DNA from: Euryarchaeota archaeon UBA86
Lineage (GTDB): Archaea > Thermoplasmatota > Poseidoniia > Poseidoniales > Thalassarchaeaceae
Direction of reading: 5' to 3'
NCBI GenBank assembly: GCA_002503055.1
Contig: DAQX01000006.1
Span: forward strand, 1 to 35,376
DNA: 35,376 nucleotides
The translations under genes were made by a program, and so were the position numbers. Shown one piece after another: positions 25,582 to 32,990 of the stretch (position 1 is its first letter; the number at the start of each line of letters is the position of its first letter). A model generated the notes under the pieces. It saw only the letters and a program-made list of their open reading frames with translations. It made no database searches and was not told where the DNA came from.

Positions 25582-25881
25582 ATGGCGGGTATATGCAACC
25601 TATGTGGACTACCTGATGAACTATGCATTTGCCAAGAAATAGCCAAGGAACAGCAGAAAGCGACAATTTCAGTAGAAAGAAGGAGGTATGGAAAGATGGT
25701 CACAATAGTTCAAGGAATCGATGACTCGGCCATTGACCTCGGTGGATTGGCCAAGATTCTCAAGGGAGCATGCGCCAGTGGCGGGACCGTCAAGGATCGC
25801 ACCATTGAACTACAGGGCGACCACAAGCGAAAGGCTGCTAAGGTCCTAGAGCAGAATGGATATCAGGTGGAGGTGCGATGA
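25582..25881 (+). CDS. Translation initiation factor aIF1 (SUI1 family)
   Basis: 99 aa. The SUI1 core is seen in KMVTIVQGIDD, LAKILKGACASGGTVKD and IELQGDHKRKAAKVLEQ. The N-terminus carries Cys5-x2-Cys8 and Cys15-x-Cys17 (CNLCGLPDELCIC), the cysteine cluster common in archaeal aIF1. It promotes mRNA scanning/start selection on the 30S subunit. Placement between rpl29 and the RNase P gene is the standard euryarchaeal order. Confidence 0.95.
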   Translation: MAGICNLCGLPDELCICQEIAKEQQKATISVERRRYGKMVTIVQGIDDSAIDLGGLAKILKGACASGGTVKDRTIELQGDHKRKAAKVLEQNGYQVEVR

Positions 25882-26138
25882 TGATGAGCGCAATGCACAT
25901 GCCATGGTTGTCCAGAAAAATCACTGTTGTCGAATCGCTAGATCCGACACTAGTTGGTTTGACAGGAACTGTTCTGGATGAGACTCGTAGGACAATTCGT
26001 GTCCTTACTGACAACGGAAGAGTTCGTCTAGCGAAGAATGTAATCACATTCAGAATCGATTCGGGAGAGGTCATCGAAGGATCTTCTGTGACCCAGCGAC
26101 CCGAGGACAGGATTAACAGAAGGTATAGGAGGGACTGA
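25878..26138 (+). CDS. rnp1: RNase P protein component 1 (Rpp29/Pop4)
   Basis: 86 aa. An Sm-like barrel as in archaeal Rpp29: LVGLTGTVLDETRRTIRVLT and RLAKNVITFRI, then basic NRRYRRD. It is a protein subunit of RNase P, which matures tRNA 5' ends. ATG 25878 overlaps the aIF1 stop; several ATGs follow within ten codons (25881, 25893, 25899), so the exact start is uncertain. The position before rps17 is typical for this gene. Confidence 0.93.
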   Translation: MMMSAMHMPWLSRKITVVESLDPTLVGLTGTVLDETRRTIRVLTDNGRVRLAKNVITFRIDSGEVIEGSSVTQRPEDRINRRYRRD

Positions 26139-26139
26139 G

Positions 26140-26472
26140 ATGAGAGACATAGGAGTTGATGTCAAGACCCCAGAGGGAGAATGGGACGGTAATGACAATT
26201 GCCCATTCTACGGAAGTCTAAGGCTACGCGGCCAGATTATCGAAGGAACAGTCTCTTCATCCATGATGGCTGACTCGATTGTTGTTGAGAGACAGACTAC
26301 TCGTTACATGAAGAAGTATGAGCGATACCAGAAGCGCACTAGCCGCTACTCTGCTCATTTACCGTCATGTATCGGAGGAGTTAGCATAGGCGACAAGGTC
26401 CGCATCATGGAATGCCGCCCACTATCCAAGACTGTCAAGTTCTGCGTTATTGAGAAGGAGGCTTCACAATGA
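26140..26472 (+). CDS. rps17: Small ribosomal subunit protein uS17
   Basis: 110 aa. CPFYGSLRLRGQIIEGTVSS, VVERQTTRYMKKYERYQKRT and SIGDKVRIMECRPLSKTVKF are the archaeal uS17 OB-fold. ATG 26140 one base after the Rpp29 stop; its own stop overlaps the uL14 ATG. Binds 16S rRNA early in 30S assembly. Confidence 0.97.
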   Translation: MRDIGVDVKTPEGEWDGNDNCPFYGSLRLRGQIIEGTVSSSMMADSIVVERQTTRYMKKYERYQKRTSRYSAHLPSCIGGVSIGDKVRIMECRPLSKTVKFCVIEKEASQ

Positions 26473-26867
26473 GAGGAATAGCAGGCAAGGTAACTGCTGG
26501 ACTTCCAACTCAGGCAAAGCTCGACTGCGTCGACAATACCGGCGCCAAAGTGGTCCAGTTGATTACCGTCTTGAAGAAGGGAGGAGTGGCTCGCCGCTAC
26601 CCGGCCGCAGGCGTTGGTGATATGATCAGAGTCACTGTCCGCAGAGGGACCCCCGAGACCCGACGCCAGATATTCGACGCCGTAATCGTGCGTCAATCCC
26701 GCCCATTTAGAAGAGTAGACGGAACATGGGTCCAATTCGAAGACAACGCTTGCGTGATTACCAACCGTAAGGGAGAGGTCCAGGGTTCGGACATCAAGGG
26801 GCCTGTCAGCAGAGAGGCAGCAGAGCGATGGCCTAGAATTGCCGCAACGGCAAAGCAGATTATATGA
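26469..26867 (+). CDS. rpl14: Large ribosomal subunit protein uL14
   Basis: 132 aa, normal length. LDCVDNTGAKVVQLI and RVTVRRGTPETRRQ plus FEDNACVITNRKGEVQGSDI are family landmarks. ATGA overlap with uS17. It forms part of the subunit interface and the factor-binding area. Confidence 0.98.
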   Translation: MRGIAGKVTAGLPTQAKLDCVDNTGAKVVQLITVLKKGGVARRYPAAGVGDMIRVTVRRGTPETRRQIFDAVIVRQSRPFRRVDGTWVQFEDNACVITNRKGEVQGSDIKGPVSREAAERWPRIAATAKQII

Positions 26868-26877
26868 GGTGATGAGA

Positions 26878-27315
26878 ATGGTAAGCAAGAAACCCGGTAA
26901 GCAGCGCCTCAAGGGCAGCGAATCTCCTATTCACCTCAAGAGGAAGCGCATTCGAGCTAGACTCGTCACTGACGACCCCGAACTCCAATCTATCCGCTCA
27001 GTCACAGTTAGAGTTGGAGACGAGGTCGAAGTCGTTCGAGGAGACTTTGGTAGTCCCAACAGTGTCAAGTCAGAATCTCGCGGTAAGCGCCTGGGCCAAT
27101 CAAGGGGCCGAAGCGGAATCAAGGCAAAGGTTGCTTCAGTCGACACCGAAAGATCACTAGTCTATGTCGATGGAATGACTTCAAGCACAGCAGACGGTAA
27201 GGAAGAGGGAGTGCCAATAAGGGCCTCAAACATTGTCGTCACTTCACTATTCGACGGCGACCAGTTGAGAATCAAGAGACTCCTAGAGAGATCCGGAGGT
27301 GCATCAGATGAGTAG
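26878..27315 (+). CDS. rpl24: Large ribosomal subunit protein uL24
   Basis: 145 aa from ATG 26878; GAGGTG (26865-26870) is correctly spaced for it and too close for ATG 26872. The KOW domain starts VRVGDEVEVVRGDF and resumes at GIKAKVASVDTERSLVYVDG. Between these lie about 20 extra Ser/Arg-rich residues (SPNSVKSESRGKRLGQSRGR) in the KOW loop, longer than in relatives I know. Assembly initiator of the 50S subunit. Confidence 0.95.
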   Translation: MVSKKPGKQRLKGSESPIHLKRKRIRARLVTDDPELQSIRSVTVRVGDEVEVVRGDFGSPNSVKSESRGKRLGQSRGRSGIKAKVASVDTERSLVYVDGMTSSTADGKEEGVPIRASNIVVTSLFDGDQLRIKRLLERSGGASDE

Positions 27316-28003
27316 AAGCCACATCAAGAGACTGGTAATGCCTCGTAGTTGGCCCCTCCCTAGGAAATCCTCGATTTGGGTCCAGAAGCCTAACCCGGGC
27401 GGACACAATATCGAGAACTGCATGCCTCTAGCTCTAATTCTACGTGATGTGTTGGGTGTTGCCCACACTCGCCGTGAGGCCAAGCGAATCCTACACTCGC
27501 GTCAGGTGATGGTTGATGGCCGAATTGAGACAGATGGAGGCCGAGGCGTAGGTCTGATGGATGTACTAACTGTTGGAGACAATAGTTACCGCTGCATCCT
27601 AGACACCAATGGCAAACTACGCTACCGTGCCATCTCTAGCAAAGATGCGGCCTCAAAGGTATGCAGAGTCATGGGCAAGAACACTATCCGCGGGGGCCGA
27701 ACTCAGTTGCACCTCCATGACGGACGCAACATCCTCATGGATGACGCATCTGTATACAGTACCGGAGACAGCGTCGTACTAGCACTTCCAGAGCAGAAGA
27801 TTTCCGCGCATCACAAGTTCACAGAAGGCTCTCTCTCTTACCTAACTGGAGGAAGCCACATTGGTGAGACAGCTACTATCAGAGGTCATGATGTTAAACG
27901 CTCATCTAAGGCCAATGAGGTTCAGTTCGACGATTTCTCTACTATAGCCGACTATGTTTTCGTAATAGGATCATCTGCAGATATACCGGGGGCTGAATCA
28001 TGA
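27308..28003 (+). CDS. rps4e: Small ribosomal subunit protein eS4
   Basis: 231 aa from ATG 27308, overlapping the uL24 stop by eight bases. SRSHIKRLVMPRSWPLPRKS opens the archaeal/eukaryotic eS4. The S4 RNA-binding motif (EAKRILHSRQVMVDGR) and a later KOW-like region (FTEGSLSYLTGGSHIGE) are present. Standard position between rpl24 and rpl5. Confidence 0.97.
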   Translation: MSRSHIKRLVMPRSWPLPRKSSIWVQKPNPGGHNIENCMPLALILRDVLGVAHTRREAKRILHSRQVMVDGRIETDGGRGVGLMDVLTVGDNSYRCILDTNGKLRYRAISSKDAASKVCRVMGKNTIRGGRTQLHLHDGRNILMDDASVYSTGDSVVLALPEQKISAHHKFTEGSLSYLTGGSHIGETATIRGHDVKRSSKANEVQFDDFSTIADYVFVIGSSADIPGAES

Positions 28004-28527
28004 GCGAAGGAGCCAACCCTATGCTAACACCTTCGATTACCAAAATCACCGTGAATATCGGTGTCGGAGAAGGCGGGCAGAGGCTACAACTCGCAGAGAA
28101 GGTACTCGAAGTGCTGACCGGAATGACACCAGTACGAACTCTATCTACTCAGACTAACAGAGAACTCGGCACTCGCAGAGGGGCTCCAATTGGTTGCAAG
28201 GTAACAATTCGCAATCAAGACTCAGTCAATTCTTTCTTGAAGGATGCATTTTGGGTCCGCCAGAATACCCTTCCTTCGTACAACTTTGATTCACAGGGTA
28301 ATATTTCGTTCGGAATTTCAGACTACACTGACTTCCCCGATCAGAAGTACGATCCAGACATTGGCATCTTCGGAATGGACATCAATATCGTTCTTGAGAG
28401 GCCTGGTCACAGAGTCTCTCGCCGAAGACAGGGCTCGTCACGTGTCGGATATGGGCACAGAGTCGGCCCAGAAGAGAGCAAGAAGTGGTTTACAGAGCGA
28501 TTCGGGCTCGAGATAGTGGAGGAGTGA
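28000..28527 (+). CDS. rpl5: Large ribosomal subunit protein uL5
   Basis: 175 aa. ITKITVNIGVGEGGQRLQLA and TRRGAPIGCKVTIR are conserved, as are GISDYTDFPDQKYDPDIGIF and RPGHRVSRRR. It contacts 5S rRNA and forms the central protuberance. ATGA overlap with the eS4 stop. Confidence 0.98.
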   Translation: MSEGANPMLTPSITKITVNIGVGEGGQRLQLAEKVLEVLTGMTPVRTLSTQTNRELGTRRGAPIGCKVTIRNQDSVNSFLKDAFWVRQNTLPSYNFDSQGNISFGISDYTDFPDQKYDPDIGIFGMDINIVLERPGHRVSRRRQGSSRVGYGHRVGPEESKKWFTERFGLEIVEE

Positions 28528-28532
28528 TTTAG

Positions 28533-28685
28533 ATGGCACACGATCATGGCAAGGAGATTGGACGCTCAAACGGCTGCCGACGTTGCGGCCGAAAGCGTGG
28601 AATGATTCGAAGACACGGACTGAGACTGTGTAGGCAGTGTTTCAGAGATGTCGCTCCAGATATTGGATTCAAGAAGTACTCATGA
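28533..28685 (+). CDS. rps14: Small ribosomal subunit protein uS14 (zinc-binding form)
   Basis: 50 aa, a small gene between rpl5 and rps8. It contains Cys15-x2-Cys18 and Cys33-x2-Cys36 (GCRRCGRKRG and LRLCRQCFRD), the zinc-binding archaeal type, and ends in DIGFKKYS. ATG 28533, five bases after the uL5 stop. Binds the 30S head. Confidence 0.96.
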   Translation: MAHDHGKEIGRSNGCRRCGRKRGMIRRHGLRLCRQCFRDVAPDIGFKKYS

Positions 28686-28695
28686 GGTGAAAGAA

Positions 28696-29085
28696 ATGCA
28701 GTTTGACCCAATTAGCGATGCCTTCACCCGCATTTTCAATGCGGAGCAAGCCGGTCACTACGAGGTGACCGTTAACCCGGCCAGCAAGATGCTAGGCAAC
28801 ATGCTCGATATCATGCAGGCCTCGAACTACATCGGCGAGTATCAGAGGATTGAGGACGGACGAGGAGGATCTTTCAGAATCGAACTAATCGGTGCAATCA
28901 ATCACTGCGGTGTCATCAAGCCGAGACACTCGGTAAAGCGCTCCGATTACGAAAAGTGGGAGTCAAGATATCTACCAGCAAGAGACCTAGGTCTGTTGAT
29001 TCTAACCACAAATCAGGGTGTCATGAACCACTATGACGCGAAGAAGGAGAGAGTCGGTGGACGACTTCTCGCATACATATTCTAG
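28696..29085 (+). CDS. rps8: Small ribosomal subunit protein uS8
   Basis: 129 aa with ATG 28696, seven bases after GAGGTGA (28684 on); the longer frame overlapping uS14 is discarded. DPISDAFTRIFNAEQAGHYE, the GEYQRIEDGRGG region and the conserved C-terminal ARDLGLLILTTNQGVMNHYD identify uS8. Central 16S rRNA binder. Confidence 0.97.
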   Translation: MQFDPISDAFTRIFNAEQAGHYEVTVNPASKMLGNMLDIMQASNYIGEYQRIEDGRGGSFRIELIGAINHCGVIKPRHSVKRSDYEKWESRYLPARDLGLLILTTNQGVMNHYDAKKERVGGRLLAYIF

Positions 29086-29097
29086 GAGGAAAAGGAA

Positions 29098-29649
29098 ATG
29101 CCGAAGCTTGACCACATCTCGCATCTAATTCGCCTACCCGATGGAGTAGGCGCTAGCATGAATGGCAATACTGTCACATTGGCTAAGGACGGGCAGTCGC
29201 TGTCGAGAGAGTTCCGCCACCAAAGTGTGGAAGTCAGACAAGCCGACTCGGCAATCGAAGTATTCTGTAATCTACCACGTCGCGCCGACAAAGCCATCGC
29301 TGGCACATGGGCGGCGCATCTGAGGAATATGGCAAGAGGTATCGACGAAGGCTTCGAGTATCGCTTGAAGGCTGTATTCAGTCACTTCCCGATGAGCCTC
29401 AAAGTCGAGAGTCAGAAACTCATAATCACAAATCTGTTCGGAGAGAAGGTCCCGAGAGTAGCAAAGCTACCTTGGACTCCCGCTGAAGTTGAAGTAAGAG
29501 TCGAGAACAAGACGGAAATCCTAGTCAAGGGTGCTGACCGCGAGAAGGTTGGCCAGACTGCAGCAAATATCGAACGAGCATGTAAGATCAAGAAGCGAGA
29601 TAGAAGAGTGTTCCAAGATGGAATTTACATCGTCTCAAAGGGAGCGTGA
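29098..29649 (+). CDS. rpl6: Large ribosomal subunit protein uL6
   Basis: 183 aa. The two-domain uL6 is seen in GASMNGNTVTLAKDG, THLRNM-like AAHLRNMARGIDEGFEYRLK and the second repeat ILVKGADREKVGQTAANIE. AGGAGG lies 11 bases upstream of ATG 29098. Sits near the factor-binding stalk base. Confidence 0.97.
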   Translation: MPKLDHISHLIRLPDGVGASMNGNTVTLAKDGQSLSREFRHQSVEVRQADSAIEVFCNLPRRADKAIAGTWAAHLRNMARGIDEGFEYRLKAVFSHFPMSLKVESQKLIITNLFGEKVPRVAKLPWTPAEVEVRVENKTEILVKGADREKVGQTAANIERACKIKKRDRRVFQDGIYIVSKGA

Positions 29650-29653
29650 AAAT

Positions 29654-30319
29654 ATGACTGAATACGAATCACTCACTGTCGCCGATCTGAAAGATTTGCT
29701 CCGCGAGCGCGACCTACCTGTCTCTGGCAAGAAGGCCGAACTCGTTGCAAGACTACAGGAAAATGACTCCTCGGATGTTGCAGAAGAGCCAGTAGAACAA
29801 GTCGAAGATGTTGAGGAAGACTTCGGTGAAGAATTCGAAGAAGATGCAGATGATGACTTCTTTGACGACGAGTGGGACGACTTCCATGTAGCCCGCCAGA
29901 AGCCCGTATTGGATGACACAATCACAGCCGACATTGCTGTACTAAACTCACAGAAGAAAAAGCAGCCAGCCTTCAGAAGGCAGGAATGGTTCAGGTACAG
30001 GAGACTCTCAAAGACAGGCTGGAGGAAGCCAAAGGGCATGCAATCTAGCCAGAGAGTGAATAAAAAGTACAGATCACCTATGGCCAGAGTCGGATATCGC
30101 AAGATTGCATCTGTGAGAGGACTACATCCTTCTGGATTCGAGGAAGTAATGGTTCACAAGCCAACCGATCTTGATGGTATTGATCCTGAGCGACAGGCAG
30201 TCCGAATCGGCGCCAGAGTCGGCAATAGGAAGAGAGCACAAATTCACGATAGAGCTGACGATCTCGGCCTTAGAGTGCTTAACAGAAGGCGCTTCCAGCG
30301 CAAGGGGGACATGCAATGA
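29654..30319 (+). CDS. rpl32e: Ribosomal protein eL32 with N-terminal SAP domain
   Basis: 221 aa from ATG 29654. The C-terminal part (about 85-221) is eL32: FRRQEWFRYRRLSKTGWRKP, KKYRSPMARVGYRK and LHPSGFEEVMVH. Residues 5-38 match a SAP motif (LTVADLKDLLRERDLPVSG then KKAELVARL), a two-helix nucleic-acid-binding unit. A strongly acidic linker (40-80, with EEDFGEEFEEDADDDFFDDE) joins the two. Archaeal eL32 is usually about 130-150 residues or carries a different N-terminal extension, so the SAP fusion is notable. The upstream frame continues open inside rpl6 but is not a plausible start. Confidence 0.95.
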   Translation: MTEYESLTVADLKDLLRERDLPVSGKKAELVARLQENDSSDVAEEPVEQVEDVEEDFGEEFEEDADDDFFDDEWDDFHVARQKPVLDDTITADIAVLNSQKKKQPAFRRQEWFRYRRLSKTGWRKPKGMQSSQRVNKKYRSPMARVGYRKIASVRGLHPSGFEEVMVHKPTDLDGIDPERQAVRIGARVGNRKRAQIHDRADDLGLRVLNRRRFQRKGDMQ

Positions 30320-30792
30320 TGATTACAAATCAGCGCAGGATGGCTGCCCAGATTCTTTCTCAGAAGGAGGGCAGAACTGTGGGTCTCCATAGGGTGTGGA
30401 TTCACCCTGATTATCTGGACGAAATTTCTAGTGCTGTCCAGAAGGACGATGTTCGCGGATTGATTGAAGAGGGACTAATCAAGGCCAAGCCAATCAAGGG
30501 AACCAGCCGTGTTAGAGCGAGGAAGGCAGATGCCCAGAGGGCCAAGGGCCGTCGAAAGGGACAAGGTTCGCGAAAAGGTAGTGCCAACTCAAGGAATCCT
30601 AAGAAGCAGCGCTGGATGAGTCTAATTCGAGCACAGAGGAGACAGCTAAAGGAACTCCGAGCCACTGAACAACTCACTCCTTCTCAATATCGCTACTACT
30701 ACCGAAAGGCGAAGGGCGGATCATACCGTTCGATTGCGCACATGCGTACGAACATAGAACTCGATGGAGTCACCCTAGGAGGCGATGAGTGA
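30316..30792 (+). CDS. rpl19e: Large ribosomal subunit protein eL19
   Basis: 158 aa. NQRRMAAQILSQKEGRTVGLHRVWIHP opens the family in pieces that match well. KADAQRAKGRRKGQGSRKG is the long basic helix, and RYYYRKAKGGSYRSIAHMRT the C-terminal part. ATG 30316 overlaps the eL32 stop; an ATG at 30319 is an equal alternative. Confidence 0.96.
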   Translation: MMITNQRRMAAQILSQKEGRTVGLHRVWIHPDYLDEISSAVQKDDVRGLIEEGLIKAKPIKGTSRVRARKADAQRAKGRRKGQGSRKGSANSRNPKKQRWMSLIRAQRRQLKELRATEQLTPSQYRYYYRKAKGGSYRSIAHMRTNIELDGVTLGGDE

Positions 30793-31304
30793 TGGCACAC
30801 GGAAAGAGTCAGAGACTTCGATTCAAGCGAAGGCGCAACGGTAAGACGGATTACAGAAGAAGGCTCAGAATGCTCAGAGGAGGAGCTCCTCGAGCCATAG
30901 TCAGAGTCTCTAACACTCAAGTAGTCTGCCAATTGGCCCAATTTGACCCAGAAGGCGACAGAATTGTTGCTTCTGTGTGTGGTAATAATCTAGCCACTTA
31001 TGGATGGCCAGCAGGAGCATCTACGAAGTCAATTCCTGCCTGCTATGTGGCCGGATTTGCACTAGGTAAGGCGGCTCTATCGGCGGGCCATGACAGCGCT
31101 ATACTAGATATTGGCCTAGCCGCTTCATCTCCAGGTAACCGCATCTTCGCTGCTCTGAAGGGCATGGTTGATGCTGGACTGGATGTACCACATGGAGAAG
31201 GAGTTCTGCCTTCTGACGACAGAGTCAACGGAGCACATATTGACAAATCACTTGCTGCAGCAGTAGATGCAGCAAAGAGTACTATTGAGGAGGCATCAGG
31301 ATGA
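30792..31304 (+). CDS. rpl18: Large ribosomal subunit protein uL18
   Basis: 170 aa from ATG 30792, sharing one base with the eL19 stop (TGATG). FKRRRNGKTDYRRRLRMLRG is the basic N-terminus. VRVSNTQVVCQLAQFDPEGD and VAGFALGKAALSAG are core. It binds 5S rRNA with uL5. Confidence 0.97.
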   Translation: MAHGKSQRLRFKRRRNGKTDYRRRLRMLRGGAPRAIVRVSNTQVVCQLAQFDPEGDRIVASVCGNNLATYGWPAGASTKSIPACYVAGFALGKAALSAGHDSAILDIGLAASSPGNRIFAALKGMVDAGLDVPHGEGVLPSDDRVNGAHIDKSLAAAVDAAKSTIEEASG

Positions 31305-32083
31305 GCGAAGACCAAGTAGAGCAGACTGAAGAGACTCCAGAAGTACCAGAGGTTCTGGCACCCGGACTAGCTATGGCACTGGCTCCTCCAGAAGAGCAGA
31401 AGGAACCTCGTCGCCGCGGCCCAGATCCACTAGCAGGACTGAGAACTTGGCAGCCTAGAACAAGGCTAGGTCGCATGGTCATGAGCGGAGAAATCCACAC
31501 ATATGAGCAAGCAATTTCTTCCGGGCTTCCAATCAGAGAAGTAGAGATAGTTGATGCACTACTTCCTGATCTTACTGACGATGTTCTCTCAGTCAATATG
31601 ATTCAGAGGATGACCGACTCAGGTCGTAGAGTTCGATTCAATGTCCTTTGTGTAGTCGGTAACTCTGATGGCTATGTAGGACTATCTATCTGCAAGGGCA
31701 AAGAGGTCGCAAGCACAATCCGCAAGGCGATAGACAAGGCCAAGCTGAACCTAATCCCTGTCATGAGAGGAAATGGCTCTTGGGAGTCTTCAGAAGGTCC
31801 TGGAAACAGCATTCCATTCAAGGTCACGGGCCGCTCGGGCTCAACTCGAATTACTTTGATGCCAGCCCCTGCAGGAAAGGGCCTGGTTATTGGCGACTAT
31901 GGACGCAGAGTTCTAGGGCTTGCTGGCATCACCGATGTGTGGTCTCGCTCAGCAGGACAGACCCGCACCACTATCAACTTCGCTAAGGCGACATTCAACG
32001 CACTAATTGAGCTCAACCGTACTAGGATTACTGATGCTGACAGGCAGAGACTCAACATCACAGAAGGGAGGAATATAGGATGA
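31301..32083 (+). CDS. rps5: Small ribosomal subunit protein uS5
   Basis: 260 aa. An acidic/proline-rich N-terminal extension of about 40 residues precedes archaeal uS5: NMIQRMTDSGRRVRFNVLCV, GYVGLSICKGKEV, APAGKGLVIGDYGRRVLGLA and GITDVWSRSAGQTRTTINF. It guards decoding fidelity near the mRNA entry. ATGA overlap with uL18. Confidence 0.97.
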   Translation: MSEDQVEQTEETPEVPEVLAPGLAMALAPPEEQKEPRRRGPDPLAGLRTWQPRTRLGRMVMSGEIHTYEQAISSGLPIREVEIVDALLPDLTDDVLSVNMIQRMTDSGRRVRFNVLCVVGNSDGYVGLSICKGKEVASTIRKAIDKAKLNLIPVMRGNGSWESSEGPGNSIPFKVTGRSGSTRITLMPAPAGKGLVIGDYGRRVLGLAGITDVWSRSAGQTRTTINFAKATFNALIELNRTRITDADRQRLNITEGRNIG

Positions 32084-32550
32084 CCTTTCTAGTAATCAGA
32101 GTCCGCAGTGACCGCGGCGTCAAGCCGAAGATTAGACACACAATGTCGATGCTCAATCTTACTAGAGTCAACCACGCAGTACTGATTCCAGACACTCCTG
32201 CTTATGCTGGTATGCTACATAAGGCCAAGGACTACATCACATGGGGAGAGGTCGACGCCGATACAATCGCTACACTAATCTCCGAGCGCGGTCGATTGGT
32301 TGGCGACAAGCCGGTGACCAACGCTTCTGTCAAGGCAGGTAGTGAGTACTCTACAATCAAGGCAGCATCGAAGGCAATCGCCTCTGGTGATGCTGGAACT
32401 GGCGACATCGACGGCATGAAACCAGTATTCAGGCTACATCCGCCTAGAGGTCCAAAGGGCTGGGGTGGAATCAAGCGAAGCTTCACCGTGGGAGGCGCCC
32501 TTGGATTCAGAGGTGAAGCAATCACTGATCTCGCTGGAAGGATGATGTGA
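32080..32550 (+). CDS. rpl30: Large ribosomal subunit protein uL30
   Basis: 156 aa, the long archaeal form. LVIRVRSDRGVKPKIRHTM and LNLTRVNHAVLIPDTPAY identify it, and the C-terminus FRLHPPRGPKGWGGIKRSF is archaeal-specific. ATGA overlap with uS5. Confidence 0.97.
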   Translation: MTFLVIRVRSDRGVKPKIRHTMSMLNLTRVNHAVLIPDTPAYAGMLHKAKDYITWGEVDADTIATLISERGRLVGDKPVTNASVKAGSEYSTIKAASKAIASGDAGTGDIDGMKPVFRLHPPRGPKGWGGIKRSFTVGGALGFRGEAITDLAGRMM

Positions 32551-32559
32551 GGGATTTCT

Positions 32560-32985
32560 ATGGTATCAAGAACAAACAAATTCCGAGGACGTAGCCGCTA
32601 TCACGGCCGAGGCAAGAAGGCCGGCCGCGGTGCTGGTAAGCGTGGTGGCCGTGGTAATGCCGGTATCAACAAGCACAGGCTGATGACTCGACTAAAGTAC
32701 ATGCCAAGGCACTGGGGTATGTACGGATTCAACCGCCATCCGAGTCTAAGAAATGTCAATGTGACAATCAATCTCGAAGATACAGCTAAGTTGGCTGAGG
32801 GCGATTCAATCGACCTGGGCGAACTAGGTTACGACAAGCTGCTCGGTAAGGGCAGTGTCAAGCGCGCCTTACACATCACTGTACCAGAGGCAAGCGCTCG
32901 AGCAATTGAGAAGATAGAAGCCGCAGGCGGGTCCGTCACCTTGGGAGACGGAGACGGCGACTGGGGCGAGTGGGAAGAGGAGTGA
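32560..32985 (+). CDS. rpl15: Large ribosomal subunit protein uL15
   Basis: 141 aa. The glycine-rich basic N-terminus (GRSRYHGRGKKAGRGAGKR then GGRGNAG) and GKGSVKRALHITVPEASARA identify it. An acidic tail (GDGDWGEWEEE) ends it. It lies between rpl30 and secY, the standard order. Confidence 0.97.
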   Translation: MVSRTNKFRGRSRYHGRGKKAGRGAGKRGGRGNAGINKHRLMTRLKYMPRHWGMYGFNRHPSLRNVNVTINLEDTAKLAEGDSIDLGELGYDKLLGKGSVKRALHITVPEASARAIEKIEAAGGSVTLGDGDGDWGEWEEE

Positions 32986-32990
32986 TCTGA

